From Acinetobacter sp. YWS30-1 (lineage in GTDB: Bacteria; Pseudomonadota; Gammaproteobacteria; Pseudomonadales; Moraxellaceae), in NCBI RefSeq assembly GCF_033558715.1, contig NZ_CP114615.1:1-5682 (forward strand): 5,682 nucleotides of DNA, read 5' to 3'. This document shows, piece after piece, positions 1 to 5,351 of the stretch (positions are counted from its first letter, which is position 1; each line of letters starts with the position of its first letter). The notes under the pieces were generated by a model. The model ran no database searches. It saw only the letters and a list, made by a program, of their open reading frames with translations, and was not told where the DNA came from. A program made the translations under genes and the position numbers.

Positions 1-171
1 TGCCCGAGTTGTGACTATAGTGGTCATTCTACAGATATTAATGACATAACTATTTGCGGTAATTGCGGACTACAACTTCATAAAGATGAACTAATAAATA
101 TAAATAAGACAAAAATAGAAAAGAAGATTGAACAAGATTTAATGAAAGAACTTTTTAAGAACTTTAAGTGA
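1..171 (+). CDS. Zinc-ribbon mini-protein, 3' part (start lies at 5647 across the junction)
   Basis: The frame is open from base 1 to the TGA at 169-171 and encodes 56 residues. It starts with C-P-S-C, then 14 residues, then C-G-N-C, a two-knuckle pattern typical of a structural zinc ribbon. The zinc site is followed by a lysine-, glutamate- and asparagine-rich, probably helical tail. With the 12 residues encoded at 5647-5682 the protein is 68 residues, with the cysteines at 13, 16, 31 and 34. There is no signal peptide or membrane segment, so it is probably cytoplasmic. The next gene starts 7 bp after the stop and its ribosome-binding site overlaps this stop codon, so the two are probably co-transcribed and translationally coupled. 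The specific function is unknown. DNA, RNA or protein binding are all possible for such a fold. Confidence 0.75.
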   Translation, partial: CPSCDYSGHSTDINDITICGNCGLQLHKDELININKTKIEKKIEQDLMKELFKNFK

Positions 172-178
172 GGTAACT

Positions 179-634
179 ATGAGTTTAGATTGGGAAATTA
201 TTTTATCTACTATAGCAGTTAGCATTTCAGCCTATAGTTTTCTTTCCTCCAGAAAACTTACTTTAGAAATAAATAAACAGCAATTGCAGATAAATGAATT
301 ACTCTTAACAAAAGAGAAAGAATATTTCGAAGAGAAAAGTAAAGCTAAGTTTCGAGCATTTATTTTAAATCAGGGTAACCATTTTCAAATCAATATAACT
401 AATCAAGGAAAAGCCAATGCAAGAAATCTTCATTTAGAAATAATCATTGATGAAAGATATAAAGGTGACTTTTATAACATAGATAAGCTATTCCCAATGA
501 ATCTAAACACAGGCCAAACAACAAAAATAGGTTATGCAAGAAGGATAGACTTTCCTAATAAATTCGCAATCTTGCTAACCTGGGATGATGAATACAGAAA
601 AGGTAATAAAGAACAAATTGAACTAACAAGCTAA
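179..634 (+). CDS. Membrane-anchored protein of unknown function (151 aa)
   Basis: I do not recognise this protein. Residues about 5-22 (IILSTIAVSISAYSFL) form a single hydrophobic segment, followed by SSRK and a charged, probably coiled-coil stretch (about 27-58). This looks like an N-terminal anchor with the rest cytoplasmic by the positive-inside rule. Residues about 58-150 alternate hydrophobic and polar residues, with N-x-G-x-A-x-A-x-N-L near 75-84 and a late TWDDEYRKGN turn, which suggests a small beta-sandwich domain. The start is supported by TGAGG five bases upstream, overlapping the stop of the zinc-ribbon gene. The stop lies immediately beside the putative replication origin. Nothing ties it to replication or transfer, so it is probably cargo acting with the zinc-ribbon protein. 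Confidence 0.8.
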   Translation: MSLDWEIILSTIAVSISAYSFLSSRKLTLEINKQQLQINELLLTKEKEYFEEKSKAKFRAFILNQGNHFQINITNQGKANARNLHLEIIIDERYKGDFYNIDKLFPMNLNTGQTTKIGYARRIDFPNKFAILLTWDDEYRKGNKEQIELTS

Positions 635-635
635 A

Positions 636-672
636 GCAAAAAGGCTGTTATCTGATTTAGGCTTGCACATGG
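636..672. other. ori: Putative ColE2-type replication origin (ori)
   Basis: In the 48-bp gap between convergent stop codons, the minus strand reads AAGCCTAAATCAGATAACAG followed by CCTTTTTGC. From memory, the ColE2 origin contains an AAGCC box close to ATCAGATAACAGC, followed by a C- and T-rich stretch. The shared core is ATCAGATAACAGC (plus-strand coordinates 644-656). It contains AGA, matching the known ColE2 primer ppApGpA made by Rep. ColE2 origins are only about 32 bp and, as I recall, lie downstream of rep on the same side, as here. What is unusual is that a whole gene (683-1480) sits between rep and this site. I saw no second copy of the core in the window. Confidence 0.65.
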
Positions 673-682
673 ACACTTAAAT

Positions 683-1480
683 TTACCAATTACAACTAAG
701 CTTGTTGTTTGCAAGAGCTTCTTTCACTGGCTTTAAATCATATGTTTGAACTGACATTTGATTGCCTATAGCTTGAAAAGCAAAGGTTACCTCATCATTA
801 GCTTTTAAAAATTTGAATAACTTTTGCTTCTCATAATTGAATGACTGAATCTCCCCCGAAGAATCAATTGGAATATAAATGTTTGACCCTTCTTTCTTTG
901 GATTTGATACCAGCATGTGATAGCCACCATTGCTATAAGCTGCTTGCATATAAGAATATAAAATTAGATCTAATTTATTTTTTTCATCACACCTAAATAT
1001 CAAATTTGGATAAATATAGTTGTAATTTCCATCTATAGTTAGCGTGTTAGGAGTAGTAACAATAGTTTTACCATTCGCTTCAAATTTTGGCGGGTCATAA
1101 ACAGGATCAGGTAACTTAAAATTAGGCTTAATTAACTGGCCTTTATCATCAAACTTAGGTTTTTCTTTGCATATTTCAGCCCAACCGCGCGTAAACATTT
1201 TATTGCTAGTATTAGACTCATTTTGAAAAACTACTTCATTTTCATTCAAGACAATAAATTTGTTGAAACCAACATACCCACCAAGCCTATTTTTAGAATT
1301 AGCTTCACCACAATAACCTTGCAAATTTCTTACTTGTAATGAAGATGGATCTATCAGATCTTTTTTAATAGTAGTATTTATAAGGTCTAATACTTGCTGA
1401 TCTAATTTAGCCTGTTTTTCTTCAGAACTTTCACACCCGATCAAAGTAAATACCGCTGCTAATAAAATAAACTTTTTCAT
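683..1480 (-). CDS. Putative lipoprotein of unknown function (265 aa)
   Basis: The protein opens with a lipoprotein signal peptide: MKK, a hydrophobic stretch (FILLAAVFTL) and the lipobox L-I-G-C with Cys16 as the lipidated residue. Glu at position +2, rather than Asp, favours sorting to the outer membrane. Residues about 29-76 carry a pattern I recognise from uncharacterised secreted and phage- or plasmid-borne proteins: a helix, then DPSSLQVRN, then CGEANSKNRLGGYVGFNKFI. The rest (about 110-265) has no recognisable domain and few cysteines (C57, C104, C164 and C263). The ATG at 1480 is preceded by GAGATGAT, a weak ribosome-binding site. It follows rep on the same strand with a 29-bp gap, so it may be read from the rep transcript. 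It separates rep from the putative origin, which suggests insertion as cargo. Function unknown. Confidence 0.85.
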   Translation of the reverse strand: MKKFILLAAVFTLIGCESSEEKQAKLDQQVLDLINTTIKKDLIDPSSLQVRNLQGYCGEANSKNRLGGYVGFNKFIVLNENEVVFQNESNTSNKMFTRGWAEICKEKPKFDDKGQLIKPNFKLPDPVYDPPKFEANGKTIVTTPNTLTIDGNYNYIYPNLIFRCDEKNKLDLILYSYMQAAYSNGGYHMLVSNPKKEGSNIYIPIDSSGEIQSFNYEKQKLFKFLKANDEVTFAFQAIGNQMSVQTYDLKPVKEALANNKLSCNW

Positions 1481-1509
1481 ATCATCTCAACTAAAAAATA
1501 TCGTTATTC

Positions 1510-2451
1510 TTACTGTTTAACCCAATTAGCTACTGCTGACTTTGATACTTCAAGACTATCAGCAATCTCTCTTATACTTTTTCCATCTCTGCGAAGCGAT
1601 ATCGCTTTTTCTCTAATCTCAGTGTACTTCATTGCCCTAGCTTTACCTCCATTAGACGAGTTACTTGCCGTTCCTCCTTTAGCCCCTTTACGACTTTGAC
1701 GATCTATAAACTCTTGATAACAGTAAGCATCCTTCTTCCAGCAGTACGTTGCAATGCTCTTTGCCGTAGCTTTGACCTCAGAGTATGGTAATGGCTCTAA
1801 AAACGCCTCATTTACGCTTAGACAGTGTTTTACTACTTCATCTAGCCAAGTAGTATAAATACCACCTCTATGTGCTCTAATCGCTTTATATGCCCATTTA
1901 CGCACTGTATCGAACATAGTGCAGTTACGCCCAAGCCCTGAAACCTCTTGTTTCTTACTTAGTTTCTTCGGTAAATCGACAAAATCAGCTAAATAATCGA
2001 GCGTATAGGCTTGTTCACTCCAAAAAGTGACACGCCAATCTTTATGAAATGGATTCTTTGTAATGAGATGACTGTAGCCAACGTCTGCTCCAAGTTTATT
2101 GGCAAGTCCTGCCTGAACCTTTGAGGCATAGGCTATTGCTTTTTGACTCGCTAATTCACTGGTACACAGTGGAATTTCTAATTTATAGCAAATATGAGCA
2201 TGACCATTTTTTAAGGTCTGCGCTGTCCAATAGGGCATTGGCAAATTTTCATCATGCCATGCCATGACAGCATCTGAACGATCTATATCAAAAAAGAAGT
2301 AATGAAGCATACAAGGCTGATTACCCTGTATGTATTGCATGTTAATTGCCGTTTTTTTCGGTCTTATTTGTAAGCCATACAATAAATCATCTGCACAGTA
2401 TGGTTTATGAGCAAGATTTTCAAAAAAATCGCTTAATTGAGCGTTATTCAC
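1510..2451 (-). CDS. rep: ColE2-type replication initiator / primase Rep
   Basis: Rep of ColE2-type plasmids binds the origin and makes a tiny RNA primer that host DNA polymerase I extends. Residues here follow the ColE2 Rep plan as I remember it: HKPYC near the N-terminus, FDIDR (about 54-58) matching FDVDR with the probable catalytic acidic pair, NGHAH (82-86), KLGADVGYS (119-127), then a PriCT-like helical region beginning GLGRN and continuing VRKWAYKAIR (about 172-192). The C-terminus ends in a resolvase-like helix-turn-helix (about 275-310: GKSIREIADSLEVSKSAVANW), probably for origin binding. I chose the GTG at 2449-2451 (313 aa). It gives the N-terminal length of ColE2 Rep, and AAAGGA lies 11 bases upstream. 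A TTG at 2460 would add three residues but lies inside a hairpin arm two bases from that site. TAA closes the frame further upstream. Confidence 0.93.
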   Translation of the reverse strand: MNNAQLSDFFENLAHKPYCADDLLYGLQIRPKKTAINMQYIQGNQPCMLHYFFFDIDRSDAVMAWHDENLPMPYWTAQTLKNGHAHICYKLEIPLCTSELASQKAIAYASKVQAGLANKLGADVGYSHLITKNPFHKDWRVTFWSEQAYTLDYLADFVDLPKKLSKKQEVSGLGRNCTMFDTVRKWAYKAIRAHRGGIYTTWLDEVVKHCLSVNEAFLEPLPYSEVKATAKSIATYCWKKDAYCYQEFIDRQSRKGAKGGTASNSSNGGKARAMKYTEIREKAISLRRDGKSIREIADSLEVSKSAVANWVKQ

Positions 2452-2454
2452 CTT

Positions 2455-2477
2455 TTGCAACGTCCTTTATGTTGCAA
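2455..2477 (-). promoter_or_regulatory. Rep translation-start hairpin with Shine-Dalgarno in the loop
   Basis: Read on the minus strand, TTGCAAC (2477-2471) pairs perfectly with GTTGCAA (2461-2455). The nine-base loop ATAAAGGAC holds the only good Shine-Dalgarno sequence, AAAGGA. The stem ends three bases before the GTG start. It probably presents the ribosome-binding site to the ribosome in the folded leader. ColE2 rep is known for start-site recognition that depends on leader structure, so the idea fits the family, but the role here is inferred. Confidence 0.6.
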
Positions 2478-2499
2478 ATGCTCAAAACATCAGTAAAAT
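2472..2499 (+). promoter_or_regulatory. Candidate promoter for the antisense RNA
   Basis: TTGCAA (2472-2477) and TAAAAT (2494-2499) are separated by 16 bp and resemble sigma-70 -35 and -10 boxes (4/6 and 5/6 matches). Transcription would start near 2506, inside the loop of the rep leader hairpin, and run toward the terminator at 2553-2584. AT-rich sequence makes chance matches common, so this is tentative. Confidence 0.35.
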
Positions 2500-2527
2500 A
2501 CAAGTATCGAATTTGCGTTTACTGATG
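2488..2527. promoter_or_regulatory. Rep leader inverted repeat (10-bp perfect arms)
   Basis: CATCAGTAAA (2488-2497) and TTTACTGATG (2518-2527) are perfect inverted copies separated by 20 bases. In the rep transcript this would fold into a strong hairpin about 37 bases upstream of the GTG. A small inner ATAC/GTAT pairing is also possible at one side of the loop. The position matches the leader region that antisense RNA I targets in ColE2. Its being the target here is inferred. Confidence 0.6.
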
Positions 2528-2584
2528 CTTTAAGTATTTGTTAAACAATGAGAAAAAAGTAGGTTTGCCGACCTGCTTTTTTTT
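2506..2584 (+). ncRNA. Putative antisense RNA I controlling rep
   Basis: This is a proposed transcript of about 80 bases, complementary to the rep mRNA leader. It is bounded by the candidate promoter at 2472-2499 and the hairpin/T-tract at 2553-2584. It would cover one arm of the leader hairpin (2518-2527) and so could block the fold needed for Rep translation, as RNA I does in ColE2. No coding frame is present. The exact 5' end is uncertain. Support comes from the family plan plus the terminator, not from any recognised RNA sequence. Confidence 0.45.
2553..2584 (+). terminator. Rho-independent terminator (antisense RNA end)
   Basis: AAAAAAGTAGGT (2553-2564) pairs with ACCTGCTTTTTT (2571-2582) around the loop TTGCCG, with a single T-G wobble, and eight Ts run from 2577 to 2584. 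On the plus strand it should terminate the proposed antisense RNA. On the minus strand the A-run becomes a T-run, so it may also stop read-through from the toxin-antitoxin operon into rep. That would place the rep promoter between here and about 2500. Confidence 0.75.
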
Positions 2585-2684
2585 CGCCTGAAAGAAAATC
2601 TAACACAACTTTAATAGTTTTAAAAGTTATTGATTTTCTTAATTTTATAGCCGTTTTCTTGCCAATATACGGCATATAATCTAA

Positions 2685-2972
2685 TTAAATATTTCTCGAA
2701 GTATGCAAGATTCTTAAAATAAAAACTCGCTTGGCTTCCTCATCAATTTGAATAATTGCACGGTATGGACTGTCAGAAATAAGCATTTCTCTTGTTCCTA
2801 AACTGCCCTTCTTTTTAGTTCGATTTGGTGAGAAATACAGGGTTTCCAGCTGTTCAGTAATTTTTAAATACATCCCTTCTGCTAGTTTTTCGCCCCATGT
2901 CTCTATGCCATACGCCAAAATTTCAATTAAATCCTGTTCTGCTTGTGGCAAGTAAGAAACTTCATAGGTCAT
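2685..2972 (-). CDS. RelE/ParE-family toxin
   Basis: This is a 95-residue toxin of the RelE/ParE fold. It opens with YEVSYLPQAEQDLIEILAYGIETWG, the usual first strand and long helix pair, followed by FSPNRTKKKG, a central YRAIIQID strand and the C-terminal signature VFILRILHTSRNI. The ILRILHTSR ending is more typical of ParE, whose members poison DNA gyrase, than of the mRNA-cleaving RelE group. The actual target cannot be settled from sequence alone. The ATG overlaps the antitoxin stop by four bases (ATGA), indicating translational coupling with antitoxin made first. Its likely role is plasmid maintenance by killing or arresting plasmid-free cells. No clear terminator follows; a 5-bp inverted repeat (GCCGT at 2650, ACGGC at 2669) lies downstream. 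Confidence 0.9.
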   Translation of the reverse strand: MTYEVSYLPQAEQDLIEILAYGIETWGEKLAEGMYLKITEQLETLYFSPNRTKKKGSLGTREMLISDSPYRAIIQIDEEAKRVFILRILHTSRNI

Positions 2973-3283
2973 CTTTTACGGCTCGCTACCAAGTCTCGTG
3001 CCTTTTGCATTGCAGTCGCATGTACTGACTTCATTTCTTTCGTGTCAGATGGATGCGCTTTCAAAGCATTTAACGCTTCTGTGATTTTCTCTTTTTCCCA
3101 ATCTTCATAATCATCATCTTGGACATCAAAAAGGCTTTCTAAGTGGGTGCCTTTCACGTCTTTTAATGACAAGAAAACACCAACAGGGCGCTTATTCTTT
3201 GTGACTAATACAGGCTCTCGCTGCATCGTATCTAATAACTCACCAAAGCGTGATTTTGCATCTTTCGCTGTAATAACTTGCAT
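2969..3283 (-). CDS. Phd/YefM-family antitoxin
   Basis: The N-terminal part (residues 1-39, MQVITAKDAKSRFGELLD through VLVTKNKRPVGVFLS) is the Phd/YefM DNA-binding and dimerisation domain. The tail is acidic and then lysine-rich (DDDYEDWEKEKITEAL and onward) and would wrap and neutralise the toxin. At 104 residues it is longer than most Phd proteins (about 75-90), the extra length lying in the toxin-binding tail. I chose the ATG at 3283 because GAGG sits seven bases upstream. A TTG two codons earlier is less likely. It is first in an operon with the toxin (ATGA overlap) and probably represses its own promoter through the palindrome at 3312-3324. Confidence 0.9.
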   Translation of the reverse strand: MQVITAKDAKSRFGELLDTMQREPVLVTKNKRPVGVFLSLKDVKGTHLESLFDVQDDDYEDWEKEKITEALNALKAHPSDTKEMKSVHATAMQKARDLVASRKR

Positions 3284-3311
3284 TTTCAAACCTCATAAAA
3301 GTAGGCGTTTT

Positions 3312-3324
3312 GTCTATTTTAGAC
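3312..3324. promoter_or_regulatory. Toxin-antitoxin operator / promoter palindrome
   Basis: GTCTA-TTT-TAGAC is a perfect inverted repeat 29 bp upstream of the antitoxin ATG. On the minus strand it contains TAAAAT (3316-3321), a 5/6 match to a -10 box that would start transcription about 25 bases before the ATG. I could not find a convincing -35 at the right spacing. Phd/YefM proteins repress by binding short palindromes over their promoter, so autoregulation is the likely role. Confidence 0.5.
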
Positions 3325-3359
3325 TTTTTTTGAAAGTAATCTAGCGTAATTTATTAAAT

Positions 3360-4985
3360 TTAACGCCCAAATCCTCTACTAGCCCTCCTTTCAACCTGTT
3401 TTTCTTTCATTTGCTGGCTAATTTGCTGTTCACTTCTCTTAATTTGCTGTTCAGATTGTTTAATTGCTGATTTTGACTGGCTAATTCCTCGTTCTGACTT
3501 CTCAATACTTGATTCTGAATGCTCAATGTTTCGATCTGCTCGCTCTGACTTTGATTTATAGCGTTTAGCTCTTTCAATTGCTTCTCTAACGAGTTCAATA
3601 AGTCTTTGTAGCGATTCATAAAGTCGTTTGGCATTATCTTGTTCCGCTTGATTAGGATTACTCTGTTTTACGTCCTGCTTTACTTCTTTTGAGGTGGCTA
3701 AGTTTTCAAATAAACTTCCGCTATCCTTCAAAAGCTCCTTTCCATCATTTGACTGGTTAAATGGATTTTCAAAAGGAGTTTTAAAGTTAGATTCTATTTT
3801 TCCAATTTCAGTACCATTTGACTGGATGTGGTCTCGTAAGCGTCCGCTTTTTTGCTGTTCTTCGCCATGATATATAGGGTTTTCTTGTCTTCGCTCTCGT
3901 GTAGAGTCACCTTCCGCAAGATTTGTTTCTCTAGCGGTGTCTGCTCTACTTTCAGATTGATTTCGGCTAATTCCTGCTGCTTGTTCTGAATTTGCTTCGC
4001 TAACCACCAATTTACGCCAAGAAAGATCAGAAACACTGTAATCAACACGCCCAATATTGCTCCCGTGAGAATATTCAAACGCAAAGCGTTTCTGATTTTC
4101 GGCTGATGATCTTGGATGGTTTGAAGGTTTGACCTTAAAATTTTCTCTGTTTCCTTGCTGCTTGCTCTCAGTAAGGCGTTGTAACTTTCCAAGTGCTGTT
4201 TCGTAACGCTCTCGGCTTGTTCTTTGATAATCCTGTCCTGCTCGGCGGTGTTCTTCTGCAAATTGCTTATCAAATTGTCGATTTTCATAAATTACGCCTT
4301 CTAAACGAATATTCCGCTTGCCGTCAGGATTCTTAATACTGATTGATCTATCTGTTTCTCTAGCAATCTCAAAGCCTGCACCCTTCAAGGTTTCAACTAC
4401 ATCTTGCCTATTTTGGATATTGCCATTACTAATTTGTTCAGCAATTGCGGTCCCGATTTGCTCTTTAATTTCTTTGACGCTTGAAGGTAGGTTTTGGCTA
4501 TTCAAAGTTTTAATTGCTTGAGCTTTCTCTGGTGCATGAGGGTCTGTTAAACCATGCTCAAAATTGATGACTTGTTTCCAGTTTTCTACAAGTGGGCGGT
4601 CAGCTTGATCAAAATAAGGCTGTAATCTTTTTCCTGTACTTAATTCCACATTTGGAATGACGAAATTAAGCTCTAAACGTCCTTTATCAGTGTGTTCTAT
4701 CCAAGTGATGTCGTACTGGTCACGCTCTAACCCAGCAAGCAATGTTTCTTCAAAGCTCTGCATGATGGCTTCTTTTTGGTGTTCTTCGAGGTTTGGTTCC
4801 TCAAATGAAAGTACTCCAACCGTATAACGGTTTTGGAAGTCCAAGTTGTCTGCTAATCGTTGGGTTAATTCAGGATCTCCACTCAGTAAAACTGCACCTG
4901 GTCTATCCCTATCTTTGCCAAGTAGGTAGTCAATGGTTGCACCTGCACTACCACCGCCCTTATTTCCCAAAAATTTAACGATCAT
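3360..4985 (-). CDS. mobA: ColE1-type (MOB-P, HEN family) relaxase MobA
   Basis: This relaxase would nick oriT, stay bound to the 5' end and pilot the strand into a recipient. The N-terminal domain (about 1-160) follows ColE1 MbeA. Tyr20 in IDYLLGKDRDR is the likely nicking tyrosine (MbeA uses Tyr19). H98, E105 and N107 in HTDKGRLELN form the HEN signature that replaces the usual three-histidine motif. TGKRLQPYFDQADRPLVENW follows. Residues about 165-235 are helical, and the remainder is hydrophilic and repetitive, with six heptads at 481-522. The total of 541 aa is close to MbeA. Its ATG overlaps the end of mobC by 11 bp, with AAGGAA upstream. Residues about 233-397 and 451-526 are also read in another frame as the mobB- and mobD-like genes. 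Lacking a mating-pair system, it would need a helper plasmid. Confidence 0.95.
   Translation of the reverse strand: MIVKFLGNKGGGSAGATIDYLLGKDRDRPGAVLLSGDPELTQRLADNLDFQNRYTVGVLSFEEPNLEEHQKEAIMQSFEETLLAGLERDQYDITWIEHTDKGRLELNFVIPNVELSTGKRLQPYFDQADRPLVENWKQVINFEHGLTDPHAPEKAQAIKTLNSQNLPSSVKEIKEQIGTAIAEQISNGNIQNRQDVVETLKGAGFEIARETDRSISIKNPDGKRNIRLEGVIYENRQFDKQFAEEHRRAGQDYQRTSRERYETALGKLQRLTESKQQGNRENFKVKPSNHPRSSAENQKRFAFEYSHGSNIGRVDYSVSDLSWRKLVVSEANSEQAAGISRNQSESRADTARETNLAEGDSTRERRQENPIYHGEEQQKSGRLRDHIQSNGTEIGKIESNFKTPFENPFNQSNDGKELLKDSGSLFENLATSKEVKQDVKQSNPNQAEQDNAKRLYESLQRLIELVREAIERAKRYKSKSERADRNIEHSESSIEKSERGISQSKSAIKQSEQQIKRSEQQISQQMKEKQVERRASRGFGR
3407..3634 (-). CDS. mobD: MbeD/MobD-like coiled-coil mobilization protein, nested in mobA
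   Basis: This 75-residue protein lies entirely inside the 3' part of mobA, in a different frame. After MPNDFMNRYKDLLNSLEKQL it is a continuous Gln/Asn-rich coiled coil with leucines or isoleucines at heptad positions (ETLSIQNQVLRSQNEELASQNQQL). ColE1 mbeD encodes a similarly sized coiled-coil protein at the same place inside mbeA, so this is probably a gene and not a shadow frame. GGAAC lies about seven bases before the ATG. Met6 is an alternative start. MbeD is an accessory mobilization protein of unclear biochemistry. The frame shares its 21-bp DNA repeats with the MobA heptads, so the composition alone is weak evidence; the synteny and ribosome-binding site carry the call. Confidence 0.7.
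   Translation of the reverse strand: MPNDFMNRYKDLLNSLEKQLKELNAINQSQSEQIETLSIQNQVLRSQNEELASQNQQLNNLNSKLREVNSKLASK
3420..3545. repeat. Six degenerate 21-bp tandem repeats, coding heptads in two frames
   Basis: Six units of exactly 21 bp start at 3420, 3441, 3462, 3483, 3504 and 3525, each beginning AAT on the plus strand. The first two are nearly identical over AATTTGCTGTTCA and the others have diverged. In MobA they encode the heptads ERADRNI, EHSESSI, EKSERGI, SQSKSAI, KQSEQQI and KRSEQQI. In the nested mobD frame they encode the leucine-spaced coiled coil. Expansion by whole heptads keeps both frames open. Confidence 0.85.
3794..4288 (-). CDS. mobB: MbeB/MobB-like membrane mobilization protein, nested in mobA
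   Basis: This 164-residue frame lies wholly within mobA, in the same shifted frame as the mobD-like gene. Residues 1-65 (DNLISNLQKNTAEQDRIIKEQAESV through SSKETEKILRSNL) are helical and resemble the N-terminal domain of MbeB/MobB proteins. Residues about 71-96 (LNILTGAILGVLITVFLIFLG, then VNWWL) form one clear membrane segment. It is followed by a KQIQNKQQELAEINLKVEQ helix and a polar tail. A long frame with a clean membrane segment overprinted on a hydrophilic part of MobA is unlikely by chance. AAGG lies eight bases before the ATG. ColE1 mbeB has the same nested position, and MobB proteins are thought to anchor or stabilise the relaxosome at the membrane. The exact role here is inferred. 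Confidence 0.85.
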   Translation of the reverse strand: MKIDNLISNLQKNTAEQDRIIKEQAESVTKQHLESYNALLRASSKETEKILRSNLQTIQDHQPKIRNALRLNILTGAILGVLITVFLIFLGVNWWLAKQIQNKQQELAEINLKVEQTPLEKQILRKVTLHESEDKKTLYIMAKNSKKADAYETTSSQMVLKLEK

Positions 4986-5307
4986 AGTTGGCTAAAATTC
5001 CTTGTAGTTGTTCTCGAATAACTGCCAACTCTGCAAAGGCTCTAAGTTTTTCTATATCAGATTCCACAGTATTTACTTGTCTCGCAATCTGATTGAGATT
5101 GCCCCCAATGCGTCCTAATGCTGCTAATAGCTGAGGATCTGCCGCTTTATAGTTTCTTTTTTTATTCGGTTTCTCATCTAGACAAGTATTTCGAATCCAA
5201 GTTGCAAGCTCTCCACCTTCCATACGTTCCAGTAAGGCATGATGTTCAGCTTCTGTTAAACGGACTTTGATTTCCTTATTACGTTTTATAAGAGTTTTTT
5301 CTTTCAT
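4975..5307 (-). CDS. mobC: Relaxosome accessory protein MobC
   Basis: MobC proteins bind oriT beside the nick and open the strands for the relaxase. The N-terminus (KEIKVRLTEAEHHALLERM, about 11-30) looks like a ribbon-helix-helix element: a short basic strand, then helices. The central LLAALGRIGGNLNQIARQVNT (about 60-80) is the hallmark MobC signature (G-x-N-L-N-Q-I-A-R). At 110 residues it matches the usual length (MbeC is about 115). Its last 11 bases overlap the mobA start, so the two are translated from one message. A weak GAG ribosome-binding site lies ahead of the ATG. It faces the inverted-repeat cluster at 5352-5505, the expected MobC/MobA target and a possible site of autoregulation. 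Confidence 0.93.
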   Translation of the reverse strand: MKEKTLIKRNKEIKVRLTEAEHHALLERMEGGELATWIRNTCLDEKPNKKRNYKAADPQLLAALGRIGGNLNQIARQVNTVESDIEKLRAFAELAVIREQLQGILANYDR

Positions 5308-5351
5308 AACAACTCATCAAATACTTGGTGCTTTTGGGTTTTGGGGTCGGC

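Noticed and set aside
2452..2460. TTG at 2460 as the Rep start
   Set aside because: It sits in the hairpin arm only two bases from AAAGGA and would extend Rep beyond the ColE2 N-terminus. GTG at 2451 fits better, though not decisively.
2650..2673. GCCGT/ACGGC repeat as terminator of the toxin operon
   Set aside because: The stem is only 5 bp with a 14-base loop and no following T-tract on the minus strand.
3147..3344. Plus-strand 65-codon frame opposite the antitoxin
   Set aside because: It is antisense to the conserved Phd domain and crosses the operator. No features of its own.
4318..4978. Plus-strand open frames opposite mobA (4318-4521 and 4793-4978)
   Set aside because: They lie antisense to conserved MobA coding sequence, with no ribosome-binding site or recognisable product.
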